A DNA stretch of 44,007 nucleotides from Saccoglossus kowalevskii. Lineage: Eukaryota > Hemichordata > Enteropneusta > Harrimaniidae. The stretch lies in contig NW_003124902.1 in assembly GCF_000003605.2 (NCBI RefSeq), forward strand, positions 436,418 through 480,424, given 5' to 3'. The position numbers and the translations under genes were made by a program. Under the pieces are notes generated by a model, which ran no database searches, was not told the origin of the DNA, and was given only the letters and a program-made list of their open reading frames with translations. Positions 1-12,079 of this stretch are shown here, one piece after another; the stretch's first letter is position 1; every line of letters begins with the position of its first letter.

Positions 1-1336
1 TAACATATGTAGATAACAGTGATGAAACAATTAAAAAATCACAATGTCTAGAAAGGGTTAAGTTTGTGTTCATTCCAAAATGACTGAAAAGTAGTGGAGC
101 AACCATTAGACATTTCTCATTCTACATTTTAATAATCATTGAATTCCCGTGACATTGTTTAATACGTCAATGCCTCTGAACCTGTCGTATGCATTTGTGA
201 TGGGACTTCGATTAATTGAGTATTGTATATAGGTCGTCCTGATTTGAATGTTATTTTGTTTTTACATACATGTTTAGAAACCTCATCACCTCAAGTGTAT
301 TTTTTTCTATGCGGTCAAAAGAAGTTCGAAATTACACACATCTATGAATATATAAACAATATTTGTAACTCAAACTACTTACACTATGGCTGGGCACTGT
401 AGCAACACTTTGTAGGTTTTTCTACTAAACAGGAAATGTTTTTATGTTGATGCCGTATGTACCCTACTATTTTGAAATTTGCAATGTCGCACATCTCGGC
501 CGAACTCTTCAGACAGCAACTACATAATTCTGATCATCCTTTTGTCGCCATTTTGAATAATCGACAAATGAGTAAATCTCAGTCATTTGTTTCTCAGGAG
601 TACTTTAATTGATAAACTCTGTATCTTGGGTGTAGAATATGTGGCTCGGTCGTTTTATGAGAAAAATGATGTGTATAATTTATGATATGTCACGGACATC
701 TTTGATTTTCGTCAAAAGGTCAATAATTTGGGCCATTTGTTTTTCATGTGTTGTTACATAGATTGTATGTTAAAATAAATTTGAATTAAAAATTGTAAAA
801 ACAAATGTACTTAAGGCATGTTGTTGTATGTAAGGCCAAACTTCCTGTTTTGAGAGGTTTATATCCAATGTTGTTACCTGGAATGTTGTAAGTAGTATTC
901 TAATTGTAAAATGATTGTATTAAATTTACATATAACCGAAAGTGCTCAATATTCAGTTGGTTCTGACATTAGCTACATTAAAAATTGGTTATCAGCCTGG
1001 CACGAACGGTATAACGACTTGAACACATTCTTTTGGTTGTGTGTTGCAACATCAGATTAACAAAAAGGGTAATGCCATAGCTTAGCTTTTCTTGCATGGT
1101 GCTTCCAATATAAATACATGATATCAAACATAATTAAACATATTACACAGATATAATGAATAATCAAATTAAAATATACAACAGAAATCATATTTGCCAA
1201 AATCGTCTGATTTGCACGGTTCCAGTAAACCGGCCATCTGTAGTCTTCTCTACGTGCATGATTGTTGGCGGTAAAGCTGTATCTGACCTCTGCTAAATTG
1301 AATCCTACCTAGGACAGTAACTGATTTTATTGAAAG
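1..1336. other. Non-coding stretch, nothing recognised
   Basis: AT-rich sequence with frequent stops in all frames. I see no exon-like frame, RNA gene or repeat that I can support. Confidence 0.5.
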
Positions 1337-1552
1337 TCACCAAATATGACGAAAATGAATCTTATTAGTAAAATCTAAAACATCATAAGTGTTAACATGT
1401 TGGATCTGGCCTCCCTCAGAATTTCCTGCAATGCCAATCCTTAAATTTAAATTTAAAGCATGTGCAAGAGCTATGTCCTTTGTGTCTGAAGCAAGTATAG
1501 CGATATCAAAAACCTTACCATACGCCGGATCATCTACTCGAAATTGTATCCA
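1337..1552 (-). other. Unassigned open frame, possible exon
   Basis: Read on the minus strand, a 71-codon frame lies between two stops with a composition unlike its AT-rich surroundings. It includes the segments VDDPAYGKVFDIAILASDTK and LRIGIAGNSEGG, and the mix of D, A, G and hydrophobic residues reads like real protein. I do not recognise the family. The alternating hydrophobic strands followed by GIAGNSEGG vaguely recall the second half of a Rossmann-like or von Willebrand A fold, but that is only an impression. There is no clear splice acceptor or donor at its edges and no partner exon nearby, so it could be an isolated exon, a decayed copy or chance. Confidence 0.3.
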
Positions 1553-2699
1553 TTATAAACTAGCCAAATTGGTGGCCTGTTTGATTATTTACGAATAACC
1601 TACAAGAAATCCAAATATTGTGAAATATACATACGACACAATACCGTATTCCAAATATCCAATGGCGAATCTAATGTGTTTGACACACACTCGCTACTAC
1701 GATTCTGGTTCGGGAAAACAGTGCCCTGTAGCGCTACACATGTACACCGTGTTTAGAAAGAAAAAAAAAACGTTACGGATATATTTTGGTTAACTCAGAG
1801 AAAATCAAGGCAATGCACAATCTTTTGGAAGAAATAGCCGGATAATTATATAACGGAATAAATTATATAAATGATAACCAAACTGCTGTATCATGGTTTG
1901 ACCAAACACACGAGTTGCCACTTACATAAACAATCAAGAACGAAGTGCTCTTGCTTTGGCACAAACATTTTAGGAATAAGTGTAGGTTTTTAAATAAATA
2001 ACAATGATTTTAAATAAATACAGACTTTGTATATAGGCTGATTCGCCAGTAATAACAATGTACACGTGTTCAAATCGAGACAAAGTGATCGCAGAATATA
2101 ATACATGATTCAATGGTAAATATATTTAATAAACAAAAGCACGACCAATTATATTTGTTATAGTTGATACTTTAAACTCGGTCGTTTCTCTTTAGGTACG
2201 CCTGTAAAAAAACGGCAATTTGTCTTTCCACTATCAGAGAGCTTAATCGTTCTAATGACTATTGTAGAAAGGTTCTATTGAAATATACGAGGCTACTGGC
2301 ATTTAAACTCCTATAAGCTAAATTATCATGATTTTGTAAACATCGCCAGTCATTGTGAAGCACATATCGCAAAATTTGTTGGGGTGTCTACAATTTAATT
2401 CATTGTGACACAACATATTTACCTAAGTCTCCCTATTCTGAAAATACGTCTTGGCTTATATTTAGTGATGAAAAGGTACATTTACAAAGGCCAATTTTTT
2501 GTGAGTTGGGTACGTTTTGTATTTCCTTATGCTGAGTTTTTGTCTATTAAAATAAAACATGTACAGTGTGAATCGTTACAATTATCTCAGTTTTAATACT
2601 ATTTCATGAGAAACTATGATGATTTCAAAAACATGCTTATTTGGTCATGAAAACATACTAACTGGATCTACAGTCTAATTGTCTGATGGGGTTGCTGTG
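1553..2699. other. Non-coding stretch, nothing recognised
   Basis: AT-rich. The short open frame near 2,405-2,596 has no recognisable content and no splice context. Confidence 0.45.
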
Positions 2700-3830
2700 C
2701 TATCCCTAACGTTATGATATATATGTTCTCTGGCCTGTCGTGAAACAGAGTACAAAGCTATTGCGTGAACGTGCCATATCAGATATGCAACCACTTGCGT
2801 GAGACCCGGAGGTACACATTATGTTTAGCAGTTGATGAATGTGGCATGTTGTCAACCATATCCTATTCAAACTCCAGAGGCATTGATGTTAGTCGATAGT
2901 CTTCCACATCATTACTGGGAAGTATGCATGCTTCCTGTGATATTCAAGTTTGTCATCTGTAGGTGGAGTGATTTGTTTTTCATTATGTCTATTTTTGGAG
3001 GTGAACAACTTGTATCTAAACTCATTTAACTGTACAGATGACAGAAGAATATTTGGCTTGCTTTCATGACATTATCATTTGACACAATGGGAATACTAAC
3101 ATCTCCCAATCCAAAGTTAGAGTGCAAAGTGTTTACGTTTCCTGACTGTAAAAATACCGAATCATATTATGTAACAGCATTTAGTGGCAAACAAAGAGAG
3201 AGACAAACAGCTAATTAATGTCTATTATTTTACCATTGAATGTTTACAATATAAATTTTAATTGTGATTTCTCCTTCCATTAGAGATGCAATGTGTCTGT
3301 AACACCAGCAACAACTTGGATATGTTTCTTCCCTCTGGAACCTAAAGTAATAAATATCTGATAAGCCGTACACCTAAATCAGTTGAATGTTAGCTGTATT
3401 ATTCGTGACAACATTTCTGCATCATCGCTGGAGTTCATAAGCCTTAATTGAAAACTCAATGTAACGATCAATTACAACAATAATATCATGTTCTTACTCG
3501 GCAGTATGACAACAAATCCTTGTTTAGGTTAATAATTGTATTTTGGTCAATAATTTCTGTGTTGATTAAGTGAAAATGCTCAACGTTTTTTACTAACTGT
3601 GGTGTGTCCCTTTCTCAAAGCTCATACTCATTGAATAATGAGAATGGAATTGGTGCCAGCTCATACTACATGCTTAACCACATGTTTTCTGATAGGTTTG
3701 TAGATTCCACCAGATACCTTGTATTTAAATGCACTTGTCATTCTTTCACCAATAATCACTACATTGTAAATATTCTTTTGATGCCATAGCTGTTTCCATC
3801 ATCCAGGTTATGTCGTTCTGATCTCAATAG
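2700..3830 (-). pseudogene. Decayed copy of a multi-copy protein family common in aquatic invertebrates
   Basis: On the minus strand, three separated peptide pieces in consistent order fit a large, uncharacterised, probably element-borne protein family. They are YELAPIPFSLFNEYEL near 3,620-3,665, DIIVVIDRYIEFSIK near 3,440-3,475, and PPTDDKLEYHRKHAYF near 2,940-2,990. In that family, as I recall it, an ELxPxPxxLF segment is followed by a (V/F)DRYxxxSIK segment and, near the C terminus, by a PPT...H..(R/K)A signature. The pieces lie in different frames with stops between them, so this copy is dead. No ends or terminal repeats were found. Assignment is by remembered motif pattern only; the function of the family is unknown to me. 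Confidence 0.4.
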
Positions 3831-4827
3831 CAAGCTTGAATGTTGCATGTCATCTACTAAGTACAGTATAGTTCATCACATGTTGCTCCACGGATTTTTC
3901 ACCGAAAAGAAATGTGGTAAGTACTGTATCAGATTTGTCCGGACCATTCCACGTCAGGTTGGTAATCATTAATAATTTCGCGATAAAACATGCTAACCAC
4001 TGAAGATCACGTCCTAAAGCCAAGGATATAACAGTTGATAGTCCACTAAGGTTTAAGTAGTGAACTGTATTTTAGGCTTAGTATTAAAATTGACTCGCCA
4101 ATCGGTTTCAGTTACTACCACTGTTGAAGATTGTTGAGTGAATTCCACATCTATTACATGAGTCTTCCATCTGATGTATATACATGGAGGTCATAATTAT
4201 CAAACTAAACTCTACAATACATATACGAGTTGCCCTTGACACCAGTTTGGATATCAGAGATAAAGTAGGACTGGTATTTGCAATTGCTTTGGAATATATA
4301 AAATGGCTAAAATCATAATCCTCTAGTTCCGGCATCAAATTAATTTTACATTTCAATTTTTAGCAGTAGAATGTCATTTTCGTCATCTTCACCTTTTACT
4401 TTTTGTAAAACAGCACATGTGTCATAACATGCTGGCACACCCGTATATTTGCATGATAACTAATACATCACCATAATGCTTTCCCCTATTATGCTACTTG
4501 TCTTCTGGTCGCCCTTATATTCAAACAAATGTTTTGTGAAAAAAAACTGTTCTGTGCAATATGCAATATCCGTCGAGTATAATTTAGTGAATTCTCGTAT
4601 ATAATATGCTAGTAGTCTCTATATCATCAGAATGGATGGAAGAATGAATTGAAACTATTATTGAATGTTAATGCATCTCTGCCATACACACGTTTTAAAT
4701 GAACAAAAGAGAATAAAATATAAACTTCTGAAGCCAGCAAATTTTGACTCAAACTTCCACTGTATAGCTCGTTGGAAGTCACAAGATTTGTAGTTAAGAC
4801 ACACTATCTATAGACTTGAATAATTAG
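3831..4827. other. Non-coding stretch, nothing recognised
   Basis: Contains a minus-strand open frame at 4,108-4,356 without recognisable motifs. It could be further upstream sequence of the decayed protein copy next to it, but I cannot show that. Confidence 0.35.
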
Positions 4828-5085
4828 GACGCCGCAATAAGATCCGTGCATAAATTAGCATAATTTATGACGTCGCAGAGAGGAACGTTAGCGTAAATCA
4901 TCATAAATTACCGCGAATCGATCATTGGATAATTACGAAGTCACAATAGAATCAGCGCATAAATTTGCATGAATTATGAAGTCACAATGAAAGTGTGAGC
5001 ATGAAATAGCGTAAATTATCATAAATCACCGTGAAAGGTAATGACGCCACAATAGGATAATTTTGCATAAATTTATATAATACAT
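4828..5085. repeat. Degenerate tandem repeat, about 108-bp unit
   Basis: The block starting GACGCCGCAATAA at 4,828 recurs in diverged form at 4,937 (GAAGTCACAATAG) and 5,043 (GACGCCACAATAG), a spacing of 109 and 106 bases. Each unit contains a second, related half (at 4,869 and 4,978) and a GCATAAATT core. About 2.3 units are present. It ends at a short CA-rich run about 250 bases before the first recognisable Polinton coding sequence. Confidence 0.6.
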
Positions 5086-5339
5086 ACACGCACACACACC
5101 CAAGAACATTCACATTGCTTACGTTAATAAAAGCTCGATGTTTTTTGCGCACTAGCCAAGTTTATTACATAAAACAAGTAAAATTGATGAAACAGTTACA
5201 TAGAGTATCCATCCACTTCAGTATATCAACATGGTGGTCATAAAGACGATGTAAGGTATATTTACAACATTCTAAAATTTTAACCTGTGTGTAAGATATT
5301 CAATACTTTTTATTTATTATTTTTTTAATTTTATTACAG

Positions 5340-7480
5340 TGATACTGAAATGGAGTTATAAGGATACTACCGACAGGATTAATTTCAATCTTGTCAGCAA
5401 AAAAAACAAAAAACTTTTAGTGAGAAAATTTAAGGTGAGTGGAACGGACTTGTTAATAAAAGTTTCGCATCAAAATACTAATACTATCGAGGAATTGCAT
5501 CGCCAACTATCATCAACTGCTCGAACTGGTCACCTCTGACCTTGACGGATGTGACCAAATTAGCATTTCCATAAACGAACCCAAGTGGAGAGGATTTTAC
5601 AAGCCTAATAAGATATTTCCATCTGTTGAAATGTCAATGGGAAATACTCAATGCAAACCGTCCGAGCTAAAGAACTTGTTTACGGAATGCTGGAGTTGAA
5701 CTGGATTCATTTGGCATAGAAGGGATTAAACAAATCCAGAGCATGTTACTAGATTTCAGAATACACGTATTATCGCACGCTCACTTTGGCTCTACCATTT
5801 TTGCGGGAAATAGCGCAGAAGATTCAAAGGACACATATCTGTTTCTGAAAGACGCACGCTACATCATCACAAATATGACCTGGGAAAGCCGTACTTTTGC
5901 ACTATTTGTTTTAAGTCTTATCATTACGATCACGCGTTTCTGACGGGTTGTTCGAGTTGTGGAAATCAGCGGGACTGCGTGTTTAGTCAGTTCAGTTCAA
6001 TGTTGCAAAAAAGGTCACAAACTCCTCAAATATCGTAATGGGTCTCACAAATGTAACGAGGAGTATTTTCAGACGTACGACCATCTGTGTTACATTCAAC
6101 CACTCGCTGAAGGAAAAAAGAACAAATAATCTGATGTTTCAATGAAAGAGCTACGGAGGATGACTTTGTAAAAGACGCAGTTACCTTGGCTGTCAATTTT
6201 TAATGCACGACTGACGAACATTGTACTCATATTCCCGATCTGTGCTTAGCGAGAATTCCACCAAATATGGAGAAAGTGTTCAATGGTCCACGTACCTTGG
6301 AAGTGTTCTGTGAATGAGCATTAGAAAAAGGACATAATAAAATGATTTTCATCACGCATAATTAAAAATGGTACGATGTAATTATTATTCTGAAATATAA
6401 TGAATGGTTCAAAAGTCATGCAACTATATATCTGTCACGCAGATATCAAATTCATAGATGGCTCTATCTAAACTTATACCCGAGGCTCATTATTTTAACC
6501 CAGATGGCATTAAGTAGGAGGCTAGAAAGACATTCTACACTTGGAACAAAGGAGAAATAGAAAAGAACCCATATATGATTTGCGTGATAACAGAGCCACA
6601 TACTCGAGGCGTGTTGCTTGACATTTAAATCGATGATGATGGATCTCACTAAAGTTGATCTCTTCAGCCATTGTGTCACAATCGCCTTCATGTGAAAAGC
6701 CATATTTTGAAAGAATTTCATGGCTCCTGACACTATCGGGTTGTGCCTGTACCTCAGCGCCCAGAATCAATCCCTAGATGACATAAGATGGATCATACCC
6801 GTAATTCCAGAAGAGAAATAAAAATCGGACCTTAATATGTAGCCGGGTATGATGCTTCAACCAACACCTTGTATGAGTAATACGGTTGTTACTTCCACAG
6901 TGGTGTCGCACCGAGGAAGACCGAACCTTCTACATCCAAAGGTATGACGAAAAAGAAGATATTGTTTTGGACAGATACAAGATAACTACTAATCTAGGCC
7001 TCAGAGCCCTCGCCAAGCTAAATCTCAACTTGTTCTTGGAAAAGACATAGATCGAACTTTGGACAGAGCATGTATGTAGAAATTGCCGCCGAACTGTTGA
7101 CGAATAGTATAAAAGTCGTCAACTATCTTTCTTTTGTGTATGACGAAATGGTTCTTGTCCGTCACTGCAATAACAAAGACTACATTACCGTATCACCCAA
7201 TAAGAACATTACTGGCTGTAATGACGACGAGCTATGGTCGACTTAAACTCTACAGTGTTCTGGATGAATTAGGTAGCGAAGGCTTGTACTTTGACACAGA
7301 TTCCATCATTTACATCTAGCGAGCTGGAGAATGGGATGGGGTCTGATTGGAGAAATAAGTCCAACAGATAATTACAACACACAAGTCGTATTGAGAAGGC
7401 CGAAGAATTGTGCGTACCGACTAAACAAACCCGACAAAAGACGGTGTGTACAGTGAGAGGGTTCACCATCAATTACAGTA
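5340..7480 (+). pseudogene. Polinton protein-primed DNA polymerase B (fossil)
   Basis: The family polymerase replicates the element from a protein primer. Seen here are an N-terminal region resembling the family's conserved start (near 5,340-5,700), a middle part with the exonuclease-side content of the DNA_pol_B_2 type (about 6,300-6,800), and the polymerase active-site block containing LYFDTDSIIYI near 7,290-7,318, the DTD-S motif of family B polymerases. The region after it (to about 7,480) still resembles the family's LNKP-type tail. It is broken many times and cannot be a working gene. Confidence 0.8.
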
Positions 7481-7719
7481 ATCAACTGAAAATAAATTGT
7501 AATTCAATAAATTAACTCTTTTGTGGGACAAGTGGTTCTCTAAATGTCAACGAACCCCGACAAATAATGCACAAGGGAGGTAGAATATACAAATTAAAGT
7601 AAAAATGTACAATGTATTCTAAAAAAATATAAATAAGTGCGAGATATTAAGTGTATTAATATAATATAATATTATTTAATTTTTAACTTGATTTTAAAGA
7701 TTGAAACACTCGGGGGGGG

Positions 7720-8130
7720 GGTCGTTTTTGGTCAAACAGATATTAGAACAATGTGACAGTATCATAGTCCCACCGCCAGATGTTACCTATTGGTGATACA
7801 GCGAGTTTCAGCCAGCCCATGTGGAAATGAGGAAGACAGTTCAAATTCGTGTTCTCGAGGGCATACCTCCAGATATTGGCAGAATGGTCAATACTAAAAG
7901 TAACTTGTTGGTGATAGATAAACTAAAAAAAACTTGTTGGCGATAACAAATGGCTCAGTTCTTCTAAAAGGGATCCCACGATCAAAACCAATCTGTGATA
8001 CTGATTTTGCAAAATTTCTTTCATCAGGGTAGTCAATCGAGAATGATTAGTCTCAGCATGCACAACATTTTTCTGTATAAGATTACAATGGACGCGTAAA
8101 AGTCTTACTTCGTCAGTCATTTCATCATGT
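7720..8130 (+). pseudogene. Polinton packaging ATPase region (fossil)
   Basis: The translated segment around 7,765-7,880 resembles the FtsK/HerA-type packaging ATPase of Polintons, in which a PPPD...W...E(F/W)QPA stretch is followed by a V.(F/L).EGIPPD stretch. Both can be seen here in order. Decayed; only part of the gene is recognisable. Confidence 0.6.
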
Positions 8131-8149
8131 CAGCCCACATGCAAAAGAT

Positions 8150-8390
8150 TTCCTCTCAGTATTGCACAAGGCCAACTCGAAACAACAAAAGGGGTAATCA
8201 ACGGAGCTAAAAGTGACTTGATACAGTGTCTGCGAATGTTCGCTCAACGTGTTAAAAGGGAATGTCCAGCGATCACCTACTCAGAGAGGAAAGTTGGCAC
8301 TGTATGTGAAACCTCTCTGAGCGCTGTCGGATAATAAAAACAAATTCTAGTACAGAAAGGGGTTTCCTGACCACCTTAATTGCTCCCTCA
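8150..8390 (+). pseudogene. Small Polinton virion-type gene, pX-like (fossil)
   Basis: A short segment with content such as AKSDLIQCLRMFAQ lies between the ATPase and the next conserved gene, the place and pattern of a small basic protein often found in Polintons and likened to adenovirus minor core proteins. Identification is by position and weak similarity. Broken. Confidence 0.45.
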
Positions 8391-8429
8391 ATTTCTAGTA
8401 TATTCTTTTTCATACTCGGTCTTAAATAG

Positions 8430-8905
8430 AAGGAATCCGTAAAGAAGATGAACGATTATCCACCATCCAAACGCAGAATGCTCATTGACTTCACTGGATA
8501 TATAATCATAAACGAAATAACGCGTATAGGAGAATTGGAAGACGAGAAGATCAAACTGTACCAACAAGTTCTGTGGGAGAAAGAAAACAAACATAATCCG
8601 AATTACATCTGAAGTCTTACAAAGTGTCCCAAAGAGCATACAGAGAAAAGTGAATCTCCTACTTCAGAAAGTCCAACTGGTCGACTGGGGTACGGTGAAT
8701 TAACCATTGTTAGACAATCCGTGCCAGGCACACACGCCGTCAATTTAATCAATGGTTTCTTGTGTACAAGGAAGAATTTCAACCCCTCAGGTTGGAAAGA
8801 ACTTGCCGAAGCTCCTCAGGACCTCATTATCAATGCAGATTGGTGGTCTTACATGCATAGCAACACACTGAAGGGAAAAGTTTTTCAGAGGCGCTTCCCA
8901 ATGTG
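8430..8905 (+). pseudogene. Polinton conserved small gene of unknown role (fossil)
   Basis: The segment at 8,720-8,830 contains PGTHAVNLINGFL and SGWKELAEA, matching a pattern I associate with a conserved accessory gene of Polintons (an IPGS-N-LV start followed by GW-EFAEAL). The preceding part resembles that gene's coiled LY-QVL segment. Decayed, function not known. Confidence 0.5.
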
Positions 8906-9059
8906 GTTTCCATGTGGTGACGTATTAAATAGAACCTCGTCGTGCCACCTTGATCTCTCTTCAGTACAGTCGGTTATGATGGATCAGTGTTGTCCCACTG
9001 TGCTTTTGTTTATTGAATGTATCCACTGCCTCTGTGAAATAACCAATCCATAAATAATG

Positions 9060-9370
9060 ACGAAGAAGACGAGTAGCGCCCTAGACGAACTGTTTTACGA
9101 TGTTCAAAGTCCTGGAATTCCTGGAAGCCAACGTTGTGGAGAGGTACAACAGAACCATCAAGTGAAAATGATATGATATTATACAATGAACAACATGTTA
9201 GCCTATCTGCCGGTATTAGAAGATTGGTACGTTCTTGCAACAACACCCACAACAACATCACAGAAGTATAAATACCAAACCCTCACTCATAACCTATGCA
9301 AACCAAAAAAAAAGGTCATAGACGTACTGTGACCTAAGGGCAGGAAAAAGAGGGGAAAGGGGAAGAAGAA
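9060..9370 (+). pseudogene. Possible Polinton integrase start (fossil)
   Basis: The segment at about 9,080-9,130 (ALDELFYDVQSPGIPGSQ) has the spacing of the family integrase N terminus (a YYDP-x-PGS-type stretch). The rest is unreadable, and the recognisable Polinton sequence then stops at the inserted elements. Low confidence. Confidence 0.35.
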
Positions 9371-9778
9371 GAAATAGTAGAAAATTTTGATTTGTTAACA
9401 TAAACAGTTTAGATATGAAATATTACATTATACTTGTTATTACTAACAAGTAGAGACCAGCTCTTTGTATTAAATACTGTAACTCAGTGTCATTTACTTT
9501 ACATAAAACTTCGTTATGGCACCAACATTTTTGAAATAGATTCAATTTATTTAAAAACTTGGAATACAGAAATTCAATTAAAATACGTTTGTTAATCCTA
9601 CTAAGGAATATGTCAGATAGGTCAGCACGAGAAAGACTATTAAAGCAATTAAAATGTGTTGTGTAGATAACAATTTTAGCAGTTGTGAAAATATATTTAA
9701 TATTTAATAACTGCTGATGTACTTTATAACCCTTTTTAGGGGGTGGTCCCAAAGTAAACCGCAATAAAGGAATACTAT
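9371..9778. other. Undetermined sequence between the Polinton and the LTR-like block
   Basis: Holds a minus-strand open frame (9,423-9,764) with no recognisable domain. It may be part of one of the neighbouring elements. Near 9,738 there is a short G-rich patch (TAGGGGGTGGTCCC). Confidence 0.3.
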
Positions 9779-10150
9779 TGTCGCATACGACTTATTTACC
9801 ACTCCCGTGTCACTGAGAATGTTCTAGAAACGTACTGTGTCTGGGTAGAATATTCTAGATTTTTAGGAACTGGTTGAATAGGTGATAGAACATTGTAGAA
9901 GGCAATAGAAGGTAGTGGAACATTCTAGAAATTTGTAGTAAGTTCCAGACTCATTATGTATGCTGATGTAATGGTCTATTTATAGACAGTGGGGATATAT
10001 ATAGGGGAGTTGTTCAGCACTGAGATCAGTTCGACGATCTCGTTGAATTGTATTGGAGTTTAAGTATCTAGTTATTGGAGTAGTGGAGTTTTACCGCGTT
10101 ATTGTACTTGATGTTTGCAGAGTATAATAATACCAGTACCAGTTGAAATC
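9779..10150 (+). mobile_element. LTR-like promoter block with four heat-shock-element-like motifs
   Basis: A block with the layout of an LTR: repeated enhancer-like motifs, a TATA box (TATATATAGG at 9,996-10,005) and then a GC-richer leader-like stretch. Heat-shock-element patterns (alternating GAA and TTC units) lie at 9,817-9,829 (GAATGTTCTAGAA), 9,848-9,860, 9,888-9,900 and 9,918-9,930 (GAACATTCTAGAA). The first and last are perfect three-unit elements; the middle two are imperfect. No second copy of the block is in the window, so I treat it as a lone or partial LTR-type fossil. The ends and family are not established, and a displaced host promoter is the alternative. Confidence 0.4.
9817..9930 (+). 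promoter_or_regulatory. Cluster of four heat-shock-element-like sites
   Basis: Four 13-base GAANNTTCNNGAA-type sites start at 9,817, 9,848, 9,888 and 9,918 (31, 40 and 30 bases apart). They end 66 bases before a TATA-like sequence. Heat-shock factor binds arrays of alternating GAA units. Binding is inferred, the motifs are seen. Confidence 0.55.
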
Positions 10151-10189
10151 TCATTTGTTGGCTCCGTGTTCGTGTTTTATCATCGCCGC

Positions 10190-11866
10190 CAGGGAAGTCT
10201 TTCTGTTACTGTTGCCATTTTGGTATTTGAACCATCACACCTGTACTATACCAATTACGGTAATATTACGTTGCGTGTGACAACTATCACTCTCAGACAA
10301 GCGTTTGGAAAGGTCAATCACAATCTTTAAAACCAAGTCAAAACGCGGACATTCAAGAAATAAGTGCATAAGATCGTCTGGAATGTGTCAACAGAAAGGA
10401 CATTCATTACTGCCATTACTGGTGTACCCTGCTGTATGCATGAACTGAACTGTAGAAATCGCCCCTTCAAGTAGGCGCCATTGAATGTCAGCTTCTTTTT
10501 TGTTACTGAGAGGATCGTAAATAGAATTAAAATTCGGCTTGATGTCAGCGGGTATATCTAAAAAATCTCTTCACACTGTGTCCAACCTCGCATTATTCAA
10601 AGCTATTGTCTTAATCAATAACTAATATATAGCGCCTTTCTCAAATAGATTCTTCATACCCTACCTCTGTTTTACGAGCAAATAGAAATGATATTTTACT
10701 ACTTTAAGTGGTTTCGGTGGTTCGGTGTCTTCATGGAAATACTCCAAATGAGCCATATCTTCAAAATTTTGTAAAATACCTTTATGAATCAGGTTTAGCT
10801 TTTGTGTCAAAACCCAACGGGAGTTAATAGCAACTGAGGGCGCAATTTCGTCTGCTGTTTCCAACGGCGGTGAGTTTGATTAATCAAATCCCCAATTGTA
10901 GTTAACCCTGCTTCCGAGAAGCAGTCCAAGTCAAAGGGAAGCTCGGTAACAGGGTATAAAACGAACGAGTTATTAAACAATGGCTCATTGAAATACTCAT
11001 GAATTTCTGTAGGTTTTGAATGGCGGTTAAAATACACAGACTTACATGCATTAAACAAGTCACGGTAAAATACTGGCAAGTAGTTATTAACAGAAATATA
11101 AAGACAATCAATGGCAAAAAATTGTTTACTGTAATTCAAATTCCCGATTTGTTTGAGATAAAAGTCTGCAAAACAAAAACTTGGATGTTCAAGTTCAGAG
11201 TACAGGTAACGCTGGAGAAACTGTAGTCTAAAAGCAGTAACACGCGGTACTAGGTGCACGAGACCCTGTCCACCGTCTTTAACAGGTTGGTAAATGACAT
11301 CTCGCGGGACCCAGTGCCGTCCTTGTCACAAGAAACCTTTAAATTTAATCTGCAGCGTGTCAAGTAGGTCGATAGAGGGCGACATACTAATAAATCGATG
11401 CCATAGTTTTGACGCACATAGTTGATTAATAATCTGAACTCGCCCACGATACGATAAAGCTCGAGTAAACTGTCAGTGGTCAAGTTTAGTGTCAATGGCG
11501 TCAACAGTATCTTTCCAGTTATTATTGTTAAAATCATCAGAATTCCCGATATACGTATCCAAAAACTTTAGCCCTTGATTGTTCCAATGCATGCCAAACG
11601 GTCGATCATTTCGCCACTTCCAACTACCAGTCCGGAGATTTCTGCATATTTATTCTAGCATTTGAAGCTTGTTCATATGTATTGAGCCAGTGCAGAAAAC
11701 TTTCAAAATCCTTATCACACGAAGTGAGACTGGGCTCCAGTTTTTTAACAAGTTTGTATTACCCTTCTTAGGTAATAGCGACAAGACAGCTCGGCGACAA
11801 GATAGTGGAAATTTGCCTGTATTAATAGAGACAGAGAAAACTTTAATTTCTAATTACAACAGTAAA
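10190..11866 (-). mobile_element. Decayed LINE, reverse transcriptase and C-terminal part
   Basis: Minus strand. Near 11,866-11,720 a reverse-transcriptase entry segment reads FPLSCRRAVLSLLPKKGNT, typical of L1/Tx1-type LINEs. It jumps directly to a post-catalytic part near 11,690-11,540 (an SFLHWLNTYEQASNARIN-type stretch), so most of the palm domain is deleted. The C-terminal region follows at 11,340-10,810, including VHLVPRVTAFRLQFLQRYLY, and then the family's zinc-knuckle segment (zf-RVT type, ADIQWRLLEGAI...CPFC...HLFLECP) near 10,510-10,350. The frame shifts at least at about 11,255, 10,840 and 10,640, so the copy is dead. The 3' end lies near 10,190, without a clear poly(A) tail. It lies inside the Polinton fossil and so is younger than it. 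Confidence 0.75.
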
Positions 11867-11874
11867 ATGTAGAA

Positions 11875-12030
11875 AGGTAAGGTTGAAATCGTAAAGGATG
11901 ATGATGCATTGTACGATGTGAAGAACGTGCTTTGCAAGTGACAATATAAAGGCAGCGTGGAATATGTTGTTAAGTGGCGAGGGTGCGATGCTTTGTTTAA
12001 TTTTGGGATCGGGGACTTGCAACATTTATA
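11875..12030 (+). pseudogene. Polinton integrase C-terminal chromodomain-type piece (fossil)
   Basis: The segment reads like the chromodomain tail of Polinton integrases, with a GSVEYVVKWRGCDALFN stretch (compare the usual EYLVKWKGYD pattern) near 11,950-12,000. It is separated from the presumed integrase start by the inserted elements. Broken. Confidence 0.55.
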
Positions 12031-12079
12031 AATAGGGTTCACACACAGTGACCCAATTCATTTCAAAGATCATTATGTC

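Noticed and set aside
9423-9764. 113-codon minus-strand frame next to the Polinton
   Set aside because: No recognisable domain; possibly untranslated sequence of a neighbouring element. Kept only as undetermined sequence.
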